Made by a program: the position numbers and the translations under genes
Shown here: positions 1-7,931 of the stretch, one piece after another
Numbering within the stretch: the first letter of the stretch is position 1
Layout: every line of letters starts with the position of its first letter
Assembly: GCA_902464485.1 (NCBI GenBank)
Contig: CABQJJ010000005.1
Span: 1 to 64,000 of the forward strand
DNA from: an uncultured Collinsella sp.
GTDB taxonomy: Bacteria > Actinomycetota > Coriobacteriia > Coriobacteriales > Coriobacteriaceae
DNA length: 64,000 nt
Reading direction: 5' to 3'
The notes under the pieces: model-generated
What the model was told of the DNA's origin: nothing
Databases searched by the model: none
Seen by the model: the letters and a program-made list of their open reading frames with translations, nothing else

Positions 1-215
1 CCGCGGGTACCCAGACGGGCAAGAAGTTTCGCTTTAAGGAGATGGGTGCGCCCGATGTTAAGCATCGCGGCCGCACCGGTGCGCTGCTCGTCGAGATCAA
101 GGTGCAGGTTCCCACAAACCTGTCCGACGACGAGCGCGAGGCCATGGCCAAGCTGCGCGAGGCCGATACGCGCGACTATCGAGAGAAGGTCAACCGTTAC
201 AAGGCGACGTTCTAG
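1..215 (+). CDS. dnaJ: DnaJ C-terminal end (partial)
   Basis: The window opens inside this gene; the readable frame starts at base 3 and stops with TAG at 213-215. The 70 visible residues are the end of DnaJ C-terminal substrate-binding domain II: a GTQTGKKFRFKEMGAP stretch, a basic HRGRTGALLVEI strand and a helical tail. DnaJ is the Hsp40 co-chaperone that delivers unfolded clients to DnaK and stimulates its ATPase. The following gene is an HspR-type repressor, the usual neighbour in actinobacterial dnaK-grpE-dnaJ-hspR operons, which supports the call. Which DnaJ paralogue this is cannot be told from the fragment. Confidence 0.85.
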   Translation, partial: AGTQTGKKFRFKEMGAPDVKHRGRTGALLVEIKVQVPTNLSDDEREAMAKLREADTRDYREKVNRYKATF

Positions 216-288
216 GTTGGTCGCGCGGCGCATGGGCTGTTTGCGGGCTTATGATGGATGATGACAAGACGGAAAGGGGTCAGGTAGC

Positions 289-705
289 ATGGCCGAGGAC
301 AATAGGAACAAACCGCTGTACATGATCAGCGTGGCGGCCGAGCTGACCGGCATGCACCCACAGACCCTGCGCGTCTACGAGTCCAAGGGTCTGGTGAACC
401 CCCAGCGCTCGGGCGGAAACACGCGCCTGTATTCGCGTGCCGATATCGAGCGCCTGGAGCTTATCAACCAGCTGACCGACGAGGGCATCAATCTCGCCGG
501 CGTGGTGCGTATTCTTGACATGAAGGAGCGTGCCGAGGAGCGCGAGCGCGAGAACGAAAAGCTCCGCGCCCGTGTTCGCCAGCTTGAGGACGATCTGCAC
601 GAGTATAAGATGCAGAAGAAAATTACCGCCTTGGCGCCTCGCGACGGCTCGGTCAATCCCGAGCAGGTCATGCGCAAGCTGCTGGGAGCCGGCGGAGATT
701 TGTAG
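289..705 (+). CDS. hspR: MerR-family heat-shock repressor HspR
   Basis: This 138-residue protein has an N-terminal MerR winged-helix DNA-binding domain: YMISVAAELTGMHPQTLRVYE, then the GLVNPQRSGGNTRLYS wing. An Arg/Glu-rich coiled coil (about residues 75-105) follows, with a short tail and no effector domain. That size and the placement right after dnaJ fit HspR, which in actinobacteria binds HAIR inverted repeats and represses the dnaK operon with DnaK as co-repressor. A GGAAAGGGG ribosome site lies before the ATG. No HAIR site is visible here; the operon promoter would lie upstream of the window. The function is inferred from family and context. Confidence 0.88.
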   Translation: MAEDNRNKPLYMISVAAELTGMHPQTLRVYESKGLVNPQRSGGNTRLYSRADIERLELINQLTDEGINLAGVVRILDMKERAEERERENEKLRARVRQLEDDLHEYKMQKKITALAPRDGSVNPEQVMRKLLGAGGDL

Positions 706-777
706 TTACTGGCAATACGGGTCGCATAGCAAGTCGATGTGGCGCGGCTGACGGAATAGCATCTCGTCAACGGATAA

Positions 778-813
778 AGAGGGCGGCGTGGCACTTCGGT
801 CATGCCGCCCTCT
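778..813. terminator. GC-rich hairpin between convergent genes
   Basis: A 13-bp stem (AGAGGGCGGC... paired with ...GCCGCCCTCT, one G-U pair) closes a 10-base loop between hspR (+) and the methyltransferase gene (-). There is no long T-run on either side, so it may be a weak bidirectional terminator. The rest of 706-907 shows nothing else. Confidence 0.5.
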
Positions 814-907
814 GCCTATCTCTCCGTCATGTTCATAAGTCGCCGCCATGAGATGTGGGCTTATCGAATTACATGCCGGCGTTTTGGGCGCGTGCTATCG
901 ACGTGCC

Positions 908-3436
908 TTATTTGCTCTTCGGCGTACTGACGTAGAACTTCTTCTTTTTAGGTTTGCCTTTAGAGGCGAGCTTGTCGTCTTTGGCGAGCGTCGGCTGGGG
1001 TGCGGTTGCACGAGGTTTGCGGGCCTCGGGGTTGCGCAGCTCCTCGGTTCGCTCGACAATCTCTTCGGCACTAAAGCCGACCTCTGCCATGGCGTCCTCG
1101 ATGGGCAGGCGGCGCACGATGTAGCAGTGGTGTACCTTTTGGTTACGTGCGAAGTCCTCGGGGATGGTCTGTGCCGTAATGTCCTCCAGCACGACGCCCG
1201 CGCGTGCGAGCTTGCGTGTCTCGGGGCGGAAGCCACGCAAGTTGCAGCTAAAGATGGCATGGCCGCCCTGCGTGAGCAGACGCGATACGCCGGCCAAAAG
1301 CTCAACGTGGTCGCGCTGGACATCCCAGGTGCGGCGGCCCATCTTGGATGAGTTTGAAAACGTGGGCGGGTCGACAAAGATCAGGTCCCAACGGTTGCGC
1401 GTCTGGCGCTGGTCGCGAATCCAGGCGAGCACGTCGTCGCGCACAAAATGATGCTGAGGCCCCACAAAGCCGTTCTGGCGCATGTTGCGCTCGGCCCAGT
1501 CCAGGTAGGTGTTGGAAAGGTCGACTGTCACAGTTTCCTCGACGCCGCCGTCTGCCGCATAGCAGGTGGCGGTACCGGTATAGGCGAACAGGTTGAGGAA
1601 GCGGCGCGCCTGCTTGGCGTGCTCGCGCACCAGGTTGCGGGTGACGCGGTGGTCCAGGAAGATGCCCACATCCAGATAGTCGTCAAAGTTGACGGCAAAG
1701 GTAAGGCCACCCTCTTCGATGAGCGGCAGACAACGGCGTGCGATATTGGCGCGCTCGCCCGAGCCGCCCTTGCCGGCGCCCTGCTTGCCGTACTGCGAGC
1801 CGCCGCGTGAGCGCATGCGGGCCTTGGCGTGCACATGCTCGGCGGGAACATCCAGGATGCGCGGTGCGATGGCCAAAATGTCGAGCATGCGGGCCTGGGC
1901 TAGCGCGGGGTCGATGGTCTTGGGCGCGGCGTATTCGGCGATGACGAGCCAGCGGCCCGGCGTCTGCGGGCAGCCCTCGTACAGGTCGATGGCGGCGGAG
2001 TAATCGGGCAGGTCCGCATCGTAGACGCGGTAGCAGCTAACGCCCTCGCGCTTGGCCCACTTGCGGCGCAGGCGGGCATTCTTGCGCAGGCGGTTGGCGA
2101 ACTGCTCCGACTCGGGGATGAGCACGGGCAGCGGCTTACCGTCGCCCAGGTCGAGCATGGAGGCGGGCTCGGGCATGGCGGAAGCGGTGGCTTCGTCGTT
2201 GACTTCGTTGGCATCCGCACTGGTCGCAGCTTCAGACGCAGCGGCGGCGTGGTCGAGCGAAGGCCAGACCTCGATGGTCGCCTCCTCGTTGTTGGGCATG
2301 ACGGCGATTGAGCGCTCGGGTTCGGCGTGGAGCGCGCGGGCCAGCAATCCGTCGCGGGTGAGCGCAGCGACCGGTGCCGCAGCAAGCTCGGGCGCGCGGC
2401 GCAGCTCGCCGATGAGCGTCATGGTGTCATGCATGAGCGAAAGCGGCGTCTCGGTCGTATCCGCGACCACGGCGGCACCGGCGACGGCGCCCGCGTGGTC
2501 CAGTACGGTGGCGGACTTGGCGGCGCAAAAATCGACAAAACGCTTGTAGCCGGCACATTTAACCATGCGCTCGGCAGTCTTGCGGGCGGCGGGGTCGATG
2601 TCTACGGCCACGATGCGCGCCTGGCGCTCGCGCGCTGCCGCCTCGCGCTCGCGCGCCTCGGCAAGCAGTTGTTCCCACAGAGCGGCGTCGTGCAGCTGCC
2701 AGCCCTCAAAGCCCCAGCGCTCGCGTACGGCGCCTGGGGCGCGGTCGGTCAGAATGTTCACGGCCTCCAGCAGCAGGCCGCCGCCGGCGCATGAGGTGTC
2801 GACCAGCGTGGGCAGGGCTTCGTTCTCGCAATCGTCGGCCGTCAGCTCGCGCTCGCATAGCGCGGTCCAGCCGACCTGCGCCAGTACCAGGGCGGCGTAG
2901 TCGGGGCGCAGCACGTGCGCGCCCTCGCCGGCGCGGGTCGCTGCGGGTGGCAGGCGTTTGAACAGCGGGTCGCCCGAAAGGTCCAGGCTTATGCTCGCGC
3001 GGCGCTGGCGCAGCGAAAGCAGTAGGTGAACATCGGGGTCGGCGGCATCAACATCGGCGCGACGGCCCGTGGTTTCGGCCAGGCGGTCGCACAGCGCGTC
3101 TTTGGCGCGCAGGGCCGAGAAGCGCGTGTTGCGCAGCTGCTCGGTCACGCCGCGGGCGGTAATGGCGATGGTGGCACCGGGGCGGACGATGCTCTCCCAG
3201 GCGATGTCGTAAACGCCGTCGTACAACTCGTCGGCATCCTGCGCTTCAAAGCGCCCAAGGACCACAAACACGCGGCTGGCCAGGCGCGACCACAGACAGG
3301 CGCGGTAGCCTTCTTCGAGCTCGCCCTCAAACGTAGCGCGGCCCTTCAAGCGGCGGACATGCGAAAGCCCGAGGCGTTTAAGCTCATCGGCGAGTGCGGA
3401 CTCAAAGCCCTCGGGGCAGCTTGCGTAAAATTCCAT
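908..3436 (-). CDS. rlmL: RlmKL-type bifunctional 23S rRNA methyltransferase, N-terminal catalytic half degenerate
   Basis: The 842-residue protein has the RlmKL layout: an N-terminal THUMP region (starts MEFYASCPEGFESALADEL), an RlmL-like methyltransferase domain (about 160-330), a linker, and a C-terminal RlmK-like domain. The RlmK half is intact: a NLFAYTGTATCYAA SAM motif, DLSNTYLDWAERN, and the DPPTFSNSSKM catalytic motif. The RlmL half has a weakened SAM motif (VDTSCAGGGLLLEA where family members carry a DPMCGSGT-like loop), and the expected NPPYGER motif is absent. A variable Ala/Glu-rich linker (about 385-430) separates the halves. From the family, RlmL makes m2G2445 and RlmK m7G2069 of 23S rRNA. 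I infer that only the RlmK activity is likely retained. It ends in a Lys-rich tail. Confidence 0.8.
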   Translation of the reverse strand: MEFYASCPEGFESALADELKRLGLSHVRRLKGRATFEGELEEGYRACLWSRLASRVFVVLGRFEAQDADELYDGVYDIAWESIVRPGATIAITARGVTEQLRNTRFSALRAKDALCDRLAETTGRRADVDAADPDVHLLLSLRQRRASISLDLSGDPLFKRLPPAATRAGEGAHVLRPDYAALVLAQVGWTALCERELTADDCENEALPTLVDTSCAGGGLLLEAVNILTDRAPGAVRERWGFEGWQLHDAALWEQLLAEAREREAAARERQARIVAVDIDPAARKTAERMVKCAGYKRFVDFCAAKSATVLDHAGAVAGAAVVADTTETPLSLMHDTMTLIGELRRAPELAAAPVAALTRDGLLARALHAEPERSIAVMPNNEEATIEVWPSLDHAAAASEAATSADANEVNDEATASAMPEPASMLDLGDGKPLPVLIPESEQFANRLRKNARLRRKWAKREGVSCYRVYDADLPDYSAAIDLYEGCPQTPGRWLVIAEYAAPKTIDPALAQARMLDILAIAPRILDVPAEHVHAKARMRSRGGSQYGKQGAGKGGSGERANIARRCLPLIEEGGLTFAVNFDDYLDVGIFLDHRVTRNLVREHAKQARRFLNLFAYTGTATCYAADGGVEETVTVDLSNTYLDWAERNMRQNGFVGPQHHFVRDDVLAWIRDQRQTRNRWDLIFVDPPTFSNSSKMGRRTWDVQRDHVELLAGVSRLLTQGGHAIFSCNLRGFRPETRKLARAGVVLEDITAQTIPEDFARNQKVHHCYIVRRLPIEDAMAEVGFSAEEIVERTEELRNPEARKPRATAPQPTLAKDDKLASKGKPKKKKFYVSTPKSK

Positions 3437-3511
3437 GGGTGACCTCTCTGATTGCGTCGCTCCATTATATGATGGATGCTTCGTTTGCCCTTATCCTCGA
3501 AAGGAACTCAT

Positions 3512-4339
3512 ATGATTGATGCGTGTCCCGAGCCCGCTGTGCTCTTTTTTGACGTAGACGGCACGCTGACGTCGTTCGATCCCGACGATATGACCGATAA
3601 GGACTTCAATGCAGTCCATCCGTCGAAGGCCGTTGTTGATGCATTTGGTCGCCTGCGCAATGCGGGTCACCAGGCATTTATCTGCACGGGTCGTCCCTTG
3701 TGGCTGATTGCCGATGGCCTGCGTGCTTTGGAGCCTGCGGGTGTCGTTGCCATGGCGGGAGCGACGCTCGAGGTTGAGGGCCGCGTGGTGCATGAGGACT
3801 GCTTTGACGAAGATATTGTTGAGGAGCTCGCGCGTCGCATTACTGTGGCGGGCAGCGAGGCGTTGTTCGAGACGAACGGTGCCACCTATTCACTTGAGCC
3901 GGTTGGTGTCGAACAGTCATTTCTGCTAGGCGCCGGCGTGGTGCATGGCGTTGATCAGATGCGCGTCGATGGCCGCTTGCGCGTAGGCAAGGTGTGCATT
4001 AACGCGTGCGACCTGGCTTGCGTGGCCAACGACGATGGCTTTATCGATCGCGAGTTTAAGCTGTGCAACACCGGTGGTCAGAATCGCGAGCTGAGCCCTA
4101 AGGGCATCGACAAGGGCGTGGGCGTGGCGCGAGCGCTGGAATACCTGGGTCGCACCGGCAACGCGCACACCTTTGGCTTTGGCGATTCGGGCAACGACCT
4201 GGGCATGCTCGCTGCCGTCGAGACGGCTGTCGCCATGGGCAACGCCATGCCCGAGGTCAAGGCGGTCGCCGACTACGTGACCGACGATGTCGCACACGAC
4301 GGCACCGTCACCGCCATGCGCCACTTTGGGTTGATCTAA
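3512..4339 (+). CDS. HAD-superfamily (Cof-like) phosphatase
   Basis: The 275-residue protein opens with the HAD catalytic motif FFDVDGTLTS (nucleophile and acid/base Asp) and has motif II-like FICTGRP. The C-terminal acidic motif GFGDSGNDLGML precedes AVAMGNAMPEVKAVADYVTDD. This is the class IIB Cof-type pattern of sugar-phosphate, nucleotide or flavin-precursor phosphatases; the substrate cannot be told. The ATG at 3512 is preferred over the in-frame start at 3476 because AAAGGAAC lies 5-12 bases before it and it opens directly into the family N-terminus. It is divergent from rlmL, with about 75 bases between them for both promoters. Confidence 0.85.
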   Translation: MIDACPEPAVLFFDVDGTLTSFDPDDMTDKDFNAVHPSKAVVDAFGRLRNAGHQAFICTGRPLWLIADGLRALEPAGVVAMAGATLEVEGRVVHEDCFDEDIVEELARRITVAGSEALFETNGATYSLEPVGVEQSFLLGAGVVHGVDQMRVDGRLRVGKVCINACDLACVANDDGFIDREFKLCNTGGQNRELSPKGIDKGVGVARALEYLGRTGNAHTFGFGDSGNDLGMLAAVETAVAMGNAMPEVKAVADYVTDDVAHDGTVTAMRHFGLI

Positions 4340-4410
4340 TTATTTCGCCGTTCTGACGTTTTTCGATCTGCCGCTCATTGGGTTCACATGCTCAATCGGT
4401 TTATCAATTC

Positions 4411-4426
4411 AAACACTAGGGTGTTT
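4411..4426. promoter_or_regulatory. Small palindrome upstream of the transaldolase-like gene
   Basis: AAACAC-N4-GTGTTT is a perfect inverted repeat about 105 bases before the start at 4530, in the gene-free stretch 4340-4529. It could be a repressor or activator site; no regulator is encoded nearby, so this is only a candidate. Confidence 0.3.
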
Positions 4427-4529
4427 ATACCGTTTGCCGAGAAGATAAAACTGCAGCTCACGCCTTGATAAACGTAGGTAATGTGTTTAGCAGCTCAATG
4501 CCCGTATGCAAACGAAAGGAATCGGGCAG

Positions 4530-5105
4530 ATGGCAATCAAGGTGTTCGCTGACGGCGCAAACCTCGAGGGCATGCTTGACATGTACGAGAACGGCAACGT
4601 TCAGGGTTTCACGACCAACCCGTCCCTTATGAAGAAGGGCGGCATGGCGGATTACCGCGCGTTTGCCAAGGAGGTTCTGGCCCACATCACCGATGTGTCC
4701 GTCTCGTTTGAGGTCTTTGCCGACGGCATCAAGGTCAATGTCACCACCATCTTTACGCCTAAGCAGGTCGACGAGATGGTCGAGGCCGTTGACGCCGAGA
4801 CGCCGTCCATCATCTCGCTTTTTGCCGGCCGTATCGCCGATACCGGTGTCGACCCCATTCCGTTTATGACGGAATCGGTCAAGAAGGCCGCCGCAAAGCC
4901 AAGCTGCGAGGTCCTGTGGGCGTCCACGCGCGAGCTTATCAACATTTACCAGGCCGAAGCCTGCGGCTGCCAGATCATCACGGTGCCCAACAGCATCTTG
5001 GCCAAGCGCAAGAACATCGGTCGTGACCCGTACGAGGTTTCGCTCGATACCGTGCGCGGCTTTGCCAAGGACATCGCCGCTTTGGGCTTCCATATTCTGC
5101 CGTAA
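4530..5105 (+). CDS. Transaldolase / fructose-6-phosphate aldolase-like protein with internal deletion
   Basis: The start at 4530 (MAIKVFADGAN) is preferred over an upstream ATG at 4506 because AAAGGAA sits at proper spacing before it. The 191 residues follow the small transaldolase family: VFADGANLEGML, GFTTNPSLMKKGG, VNVTTIFTPKQV, LFAGRIADTGVDP, LWASTREL, and a C-terminal TVRGFAKDI. At SFEVFAD/GIKVNVT the chain jumps over about 40 residues that family members normally have, including the strand with the Schiff-base lysine (VKIP-like). The frame is maintained on both sides. The protein probably lacks normal aldolase/transaldolase catalysis unless another lysine substitutes. Sequencing or assembly error is the alternative. 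Confidence 0.75.
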   Translation: MAIKVFADGANLEGMLDMYENGNVQGFTTNPSLMKKGGMADYRAFAKEVLAHITDVSVSFEVFADGIKVNVTTIFTPKQVDEMVEAVDAETPSIISLFAGRIADTGVDPIPFMTESVKKAAAKPSCEVLWASTRELINIYQAEACGCQIITVPNSILAKRKNIGRDPYEVSLDTVRGFAKDIAALGFHILP

Positions 5106-5135
5106 CGCGAACACTGACTACGCCGCGGGCTGCTC

Positions 5136-5207
5136 GCCCCGGCCTTTCCTTTCCCTATCGCTCACGCGCTTCGCGAGGGTCGCGCTAGGCAAAGGAAAGG
5201 CCGGGGC
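5136..5207. repeat. Long GC-rich inverted repeat downstream of transaldolase-like gene
   Basis: Seventeen-base perfect arms (5136-5152 and 5191-5207, GCCCCGGCCTTTCCTTT and its complement) extend to 24 of 26 pairs. The loop contains CACGCGCTTCGCGAGG. No T-tract follows. It resembles the larger hairpin at 12468-12576 in design and lies in the 5106-5372 gap between convergent genes, where no gene is supported. Confidence 0.75.
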
Positions 5208-5372
5208 TGCCGACACGAGCTTGCCAGTAGGTTCTGAGCTGAATAAGACTTGGCTGGTGCTGCCTCTTTGATGGGGTGGCACCATTTTTGTTGCGGTATT
5301 TGCAGGTTGTTCCCATTGGATGAGAAAAACTTGCAAATTCGACGATGGGCAGCGGTGGTTCGTCCTTTGCTG

Positions 5373-7520
5373 TTACTTTCCCTGCACCATGGTGAGCGAG
5401 ATCTTCTTGCGGTCGCGATCGACCTTTTCCACCCACACCTTTACCGTGTCGCCGACGCGCACCACGTCGCTCGGGTGCTTGACGAAGCGGTCGGCCAGCT
5501 TGGAGATGTGCACGAGGCCGTCCTGGTGCACGCCCACGTCGACGAAGGCGCCAAAGTCGACGACGTTGCGCACCGTGCCCTTGAGTTCCATACCGGGTTC
5601 CAGGTCATCGATGGAAAGCGCCGAGCGGCTAAAGACCACCTCGGGCGCGTCGTCGCGCGGGTCGCGCCCGGGCTTCTTGAGCTCGTTGACAATGTCGATG
5701 AGCGTTAAGGTGCCGCAGTCCAGGTCGCTTGCCAGTGCCGAGATGCTGCCCAGGCGGCGCTCGATGTCGGGCACGCCGCCACGGCTGAGCTCGCTTGTCG
5801 CAACGCCGGCTCGCTCCAAGACGGTCGTTGCCACCTCGTAGCTCTCGGGGTGGACGCTTGTCGCGTCGAGCGGGTTCTTGCCGCCGCTGATGCGCAAAAA
5901 GCCCACGGCGTTGAGATATGCCTTGGGTCCCAGCTTGGGGACCTTCTTAAGCTGGCGGCGATCGGTAAAGGCGCCGTTTTCCTCGCGGTACGCTACGATG
6001 TTCTTGGCCACGCTCGGCGTGATGCCCGATACGTATCCCAGCAGGCTCGCGCTCGCGGTGTTGACGTCGACGCCCACGCGGTTGACGACGTCCTCCACCA
6101 CGTGGCCCAGGGTGCGCGAAAGCTCGGCCTGGTCAAGGTCGTGCTGGTACTGTCCGACGCCGATGGACTGGGGTGGAATCTTGACGAGCTCTGCCAGCGG
6201 GTCTTGCAGGCGGCGGCCCAGGCTCATGGCGCCGCGCACGGTGACGTCCAGGTCGGGGTATTCCTGACTGGCGAGCTCGGAGGCGGAGTACACCGACGCG
6301 CCGGCTTCGTTGACGATGGTGTAGCGAAGGCTGGGCGCCTGCTCGGCAATGAACTCCGAGACGACTTCCTCGGTCTCGCGGCTGGCGGTGCCGTTGCCGA
6401 TGACGATAGTGTTGACGCCGTCCTTCTTGACGAGGCGGGCGAGTTCGCGCTTGGTGCCGGCGACGTCGTGGCGCGGCTTGGTGGGGTAGACCACGCCGTG
6501 GTCGAGCAGCTTGCCGGTCTCGTCCATGACGGCGACCTTGCAGCCAGTACGGTAGCCCGGGTCGAGCGCGAGCACGCGGGCGCCGCGGACGGGGCGGGCC
6601 GAGAGCAGGCCCTCGAGATTCTTGGCAAAAACGTTGATGGCCTCGGTCTGGGCGCGGACGGTGAGCTTGGCGCGCGCCTCGCGCTCCAGCGAGGGGGCCA
6701 TGAGGCGCTTGTAGCCGTCGGCGATGGCAGCGTCAAAGACGGGGGCGAAGACGCCCTGACGGCGGGGCCAGCGGCTGCCCAGGCGCGCTGTAGCGGCAGC
6801 ACCGTCGACATTCACGCGCACACGGAGCTTGCCCTCGCGCTCACCGCGGTCGATAGCCAGCACGCGGTGGTTGGGTATACGGCGCAGTGGCTCGTCATAG
6901 TTGTAGTACGGCTCGTAGGGGGTCTTCTCGGCGGGGTCGGTGGCCTCGACGACGATATCGGCGGTGTTTTGCGTAAAGGCGCGCAGGTCGGCGACGTTCT
7001 CAGGGTCTTCGGCCACCGTCTCGGCCACGATGTCGGCGGCGCCGGCAAGCGCCTTCTCGGGTGTGCCGAAGCCGGCCTCCTCGTTGACGTAGTCCGCGGC
7101 GGTGTCGAGCGCGCTGCCCTTGGCCGATGCCTGCATGATGATCATATTGGCGAGCGGCTCCAAGCCTGCCTCGCGGGCCTTCTGCGCGCGGGTCATGCGC
7201 TTTTTGCGGTAGGGCTTGTAGAGGTCCTCGACACGCTGGAGCTGCGTGGCCTCGCGAATCTGCTGCTCGAGTTCGGGCGTGAGCTCGCCCTGGGTGTCGA
7301 TGAGCAGAATGACGTCCTCTTTACGCTGCTCAAGATTGCGCAGGTAGGACAGGCGCTCGTCGAGCGCGCGCAGGGCGACGTCGTCCATGTCGCCCGTGGC
7401 CTCCTTGCGGTAGCGCGAGATAAAGGGGATGGTGTTGCCCTCGTCGATGAGCTTGACGGCCGCCTCGATGTTGGCGGCCTTAAGGTTGAGCTCGCGAGCG
7501 AGCTGGGCGATAAGATCCAT
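5373..7520 (-). CDS. tex: Tex-family S1 RNA-binding transcription accessory protein
   Basis: The 715-residue protein has the Tex architecture: an N-terminal helical Tex_N region (MDLIAQLARELNLKAANIEA), a YqgF/RNase H-like domain with VLALDPGYRTGCKVAVMDE, helix-hairpin-helix repeats (VNTASASLLGYVSGITPSVA), and a C-terminal S1 domain (GMELKGTVRNVVDFGAFVDVG). It ends KKISLTMVQGK. Tex proteins bind nucleic acid and affect transcription and sometimes virulence gene expression; the exact role here is unknown. The start at 7520 is chosen because AAGGAGT sits 5-6 bases upstream and the family N-terminus begins there; an upstream in-frame start at 7607 adds 29 atypical residues. Confidence 0.92.
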   Translation of the reverse strand: MDLIAQLARELNLKAANIEAAVKLIDEGNTIPFISRYRKEATGDMDDVALRALDERLSYLRNLEQRKEDVILLIDTQGELTPELEQQIREATQLQRVEDLYKPYRKKRMTRAQKAREAGLEPLANMIIMQASAKGSALDTAADYVNEEAGFGTPEKALAGAADIVAETVAEDPENVADLRAFTQNTADIVVEATDPAEKTPYEPYYNYDEPLRRIPNHRVLAIDRGEREGKLRVRVNVDGAAATARLGSRWPRRQGVFAPVFDAAIADGYKRLMAPSLEREARAKLTVRAQTEAINVFAKNLEGLLSARPVRGARVLALDPGYRTGCKVAVMDETGKLLDHGVVYPTKPRHDVAGTKRELARLVKKDGVNTIVIGNGTASRETEEVVSEFIAEQAPSLRYTIVNEAGASVYSASELASQEYPDLDVTVRGAMSLGRRLQDPLAELVKIPPQSIGVGQYQHDLDQAELSRTLGHVVEDVVNRVGVDVNTASASLLGYVSGITPSVAKNIVAYREENGAFTDRRQLKKVPKLGPKAYLNAVGFLRISGGKNPLDATSVHPESYEVATTVLERAGVATSELSRGGVPDIERRLGSISALASDLDCGTLTLIDIVNELKKPGRDPRDDAPEVVFSRSALSIDDLEPGMELKGTVRNVVDFGAFVDVGVHQDGLVHISKLADRFVKHPSDVVRVGDTVKVWVEKVDRDRKKISLTMVQGK

Positions 7521-7601
7521 GGGACTCCTTGCGTTTAAGGTGCGTTTGCAGCACAGGGCTACCAAGGATACCACCCGTCCCAAAAGACTGTTTTGGGGCC
7601 G

Positions 7602-7763
7602 CGCCACGAAAACGGCCTATCTACTACGTTTTGCCCGTAGGGGCTGACCATACTTGGGTTTTCCGAAAATCGACAAGCCGTTTACCTGCGGTTTTTATTT
7701 CGAGAAATTCGGTATGGTTGAGGGTGGTCGGTTAAACGTAGTAGATAGGCCCATTTCGTGGCG
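7602..7763. repeat. 162-bp long imperfect hairpin element
   Basis: The terminal arms at 7602-7631 and 7734-7763 pair at 28 of 30 positions (CGCCACGAAA...GCCTATCTACTACGTTT against its complement). The interior also pairs in part (CCATAC...GTATGG at about 7648 and 7715), so the whole unit folds as one hairpin. It lies in the 7521-7931 gap, which shows no gene. It has the size of a MITE or a structured repeat, but no target-site duplication is evident. Confidence 0.75.
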
Positions 7764-7821
7764 AACGAACCAAGCTGAGGCGCAAAATAGCCCCCTGCCC
7801 CAGAAAGATTGTCGGCAAGGT

Positions 7822-7860
7822 AGCAAAATGCCCCGCGGGCAGGAGGCTGCTCGCGGGGCA
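7822..7860 (-). terminator. Rho-independent terminator of the Gfo/MFS/SDR operon
   Basis: On the minus strand TGCCCCGCG...CGCGGGGCA (perfect 9-bp stem, extended by an inner GCAG/CTGC pairing) is followed by TTTTGC. It lies about 70 bases past the stop of the Gfo-type gene. Confidence 0.7.
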
Positions 7861-7931
7861 AAGAAGAGGGGCTTATTGGTGGCGGACCGAGGGGCTCGGC
7901 ATGGGGTTCTGCCGCGACCGCTCTTAAGGCA

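Noticed and set aside
848..1351. Plus-strand open frame of 167 codons opposite the rlmKL gene.
   Set aside because: It lies wholly antisense to a conserved domain; its Leu/Arg/Cys-rich translation is typical of the complement of GC-rich coding DNA.
5850..7538. Very long plus-strand open frame (562 codons) opposite tex.
   Set aside because: An antisense artefact of high-GC codon bias; its Gly/Val/Asp/His-rich composition fits no family, while tex has all its domains.
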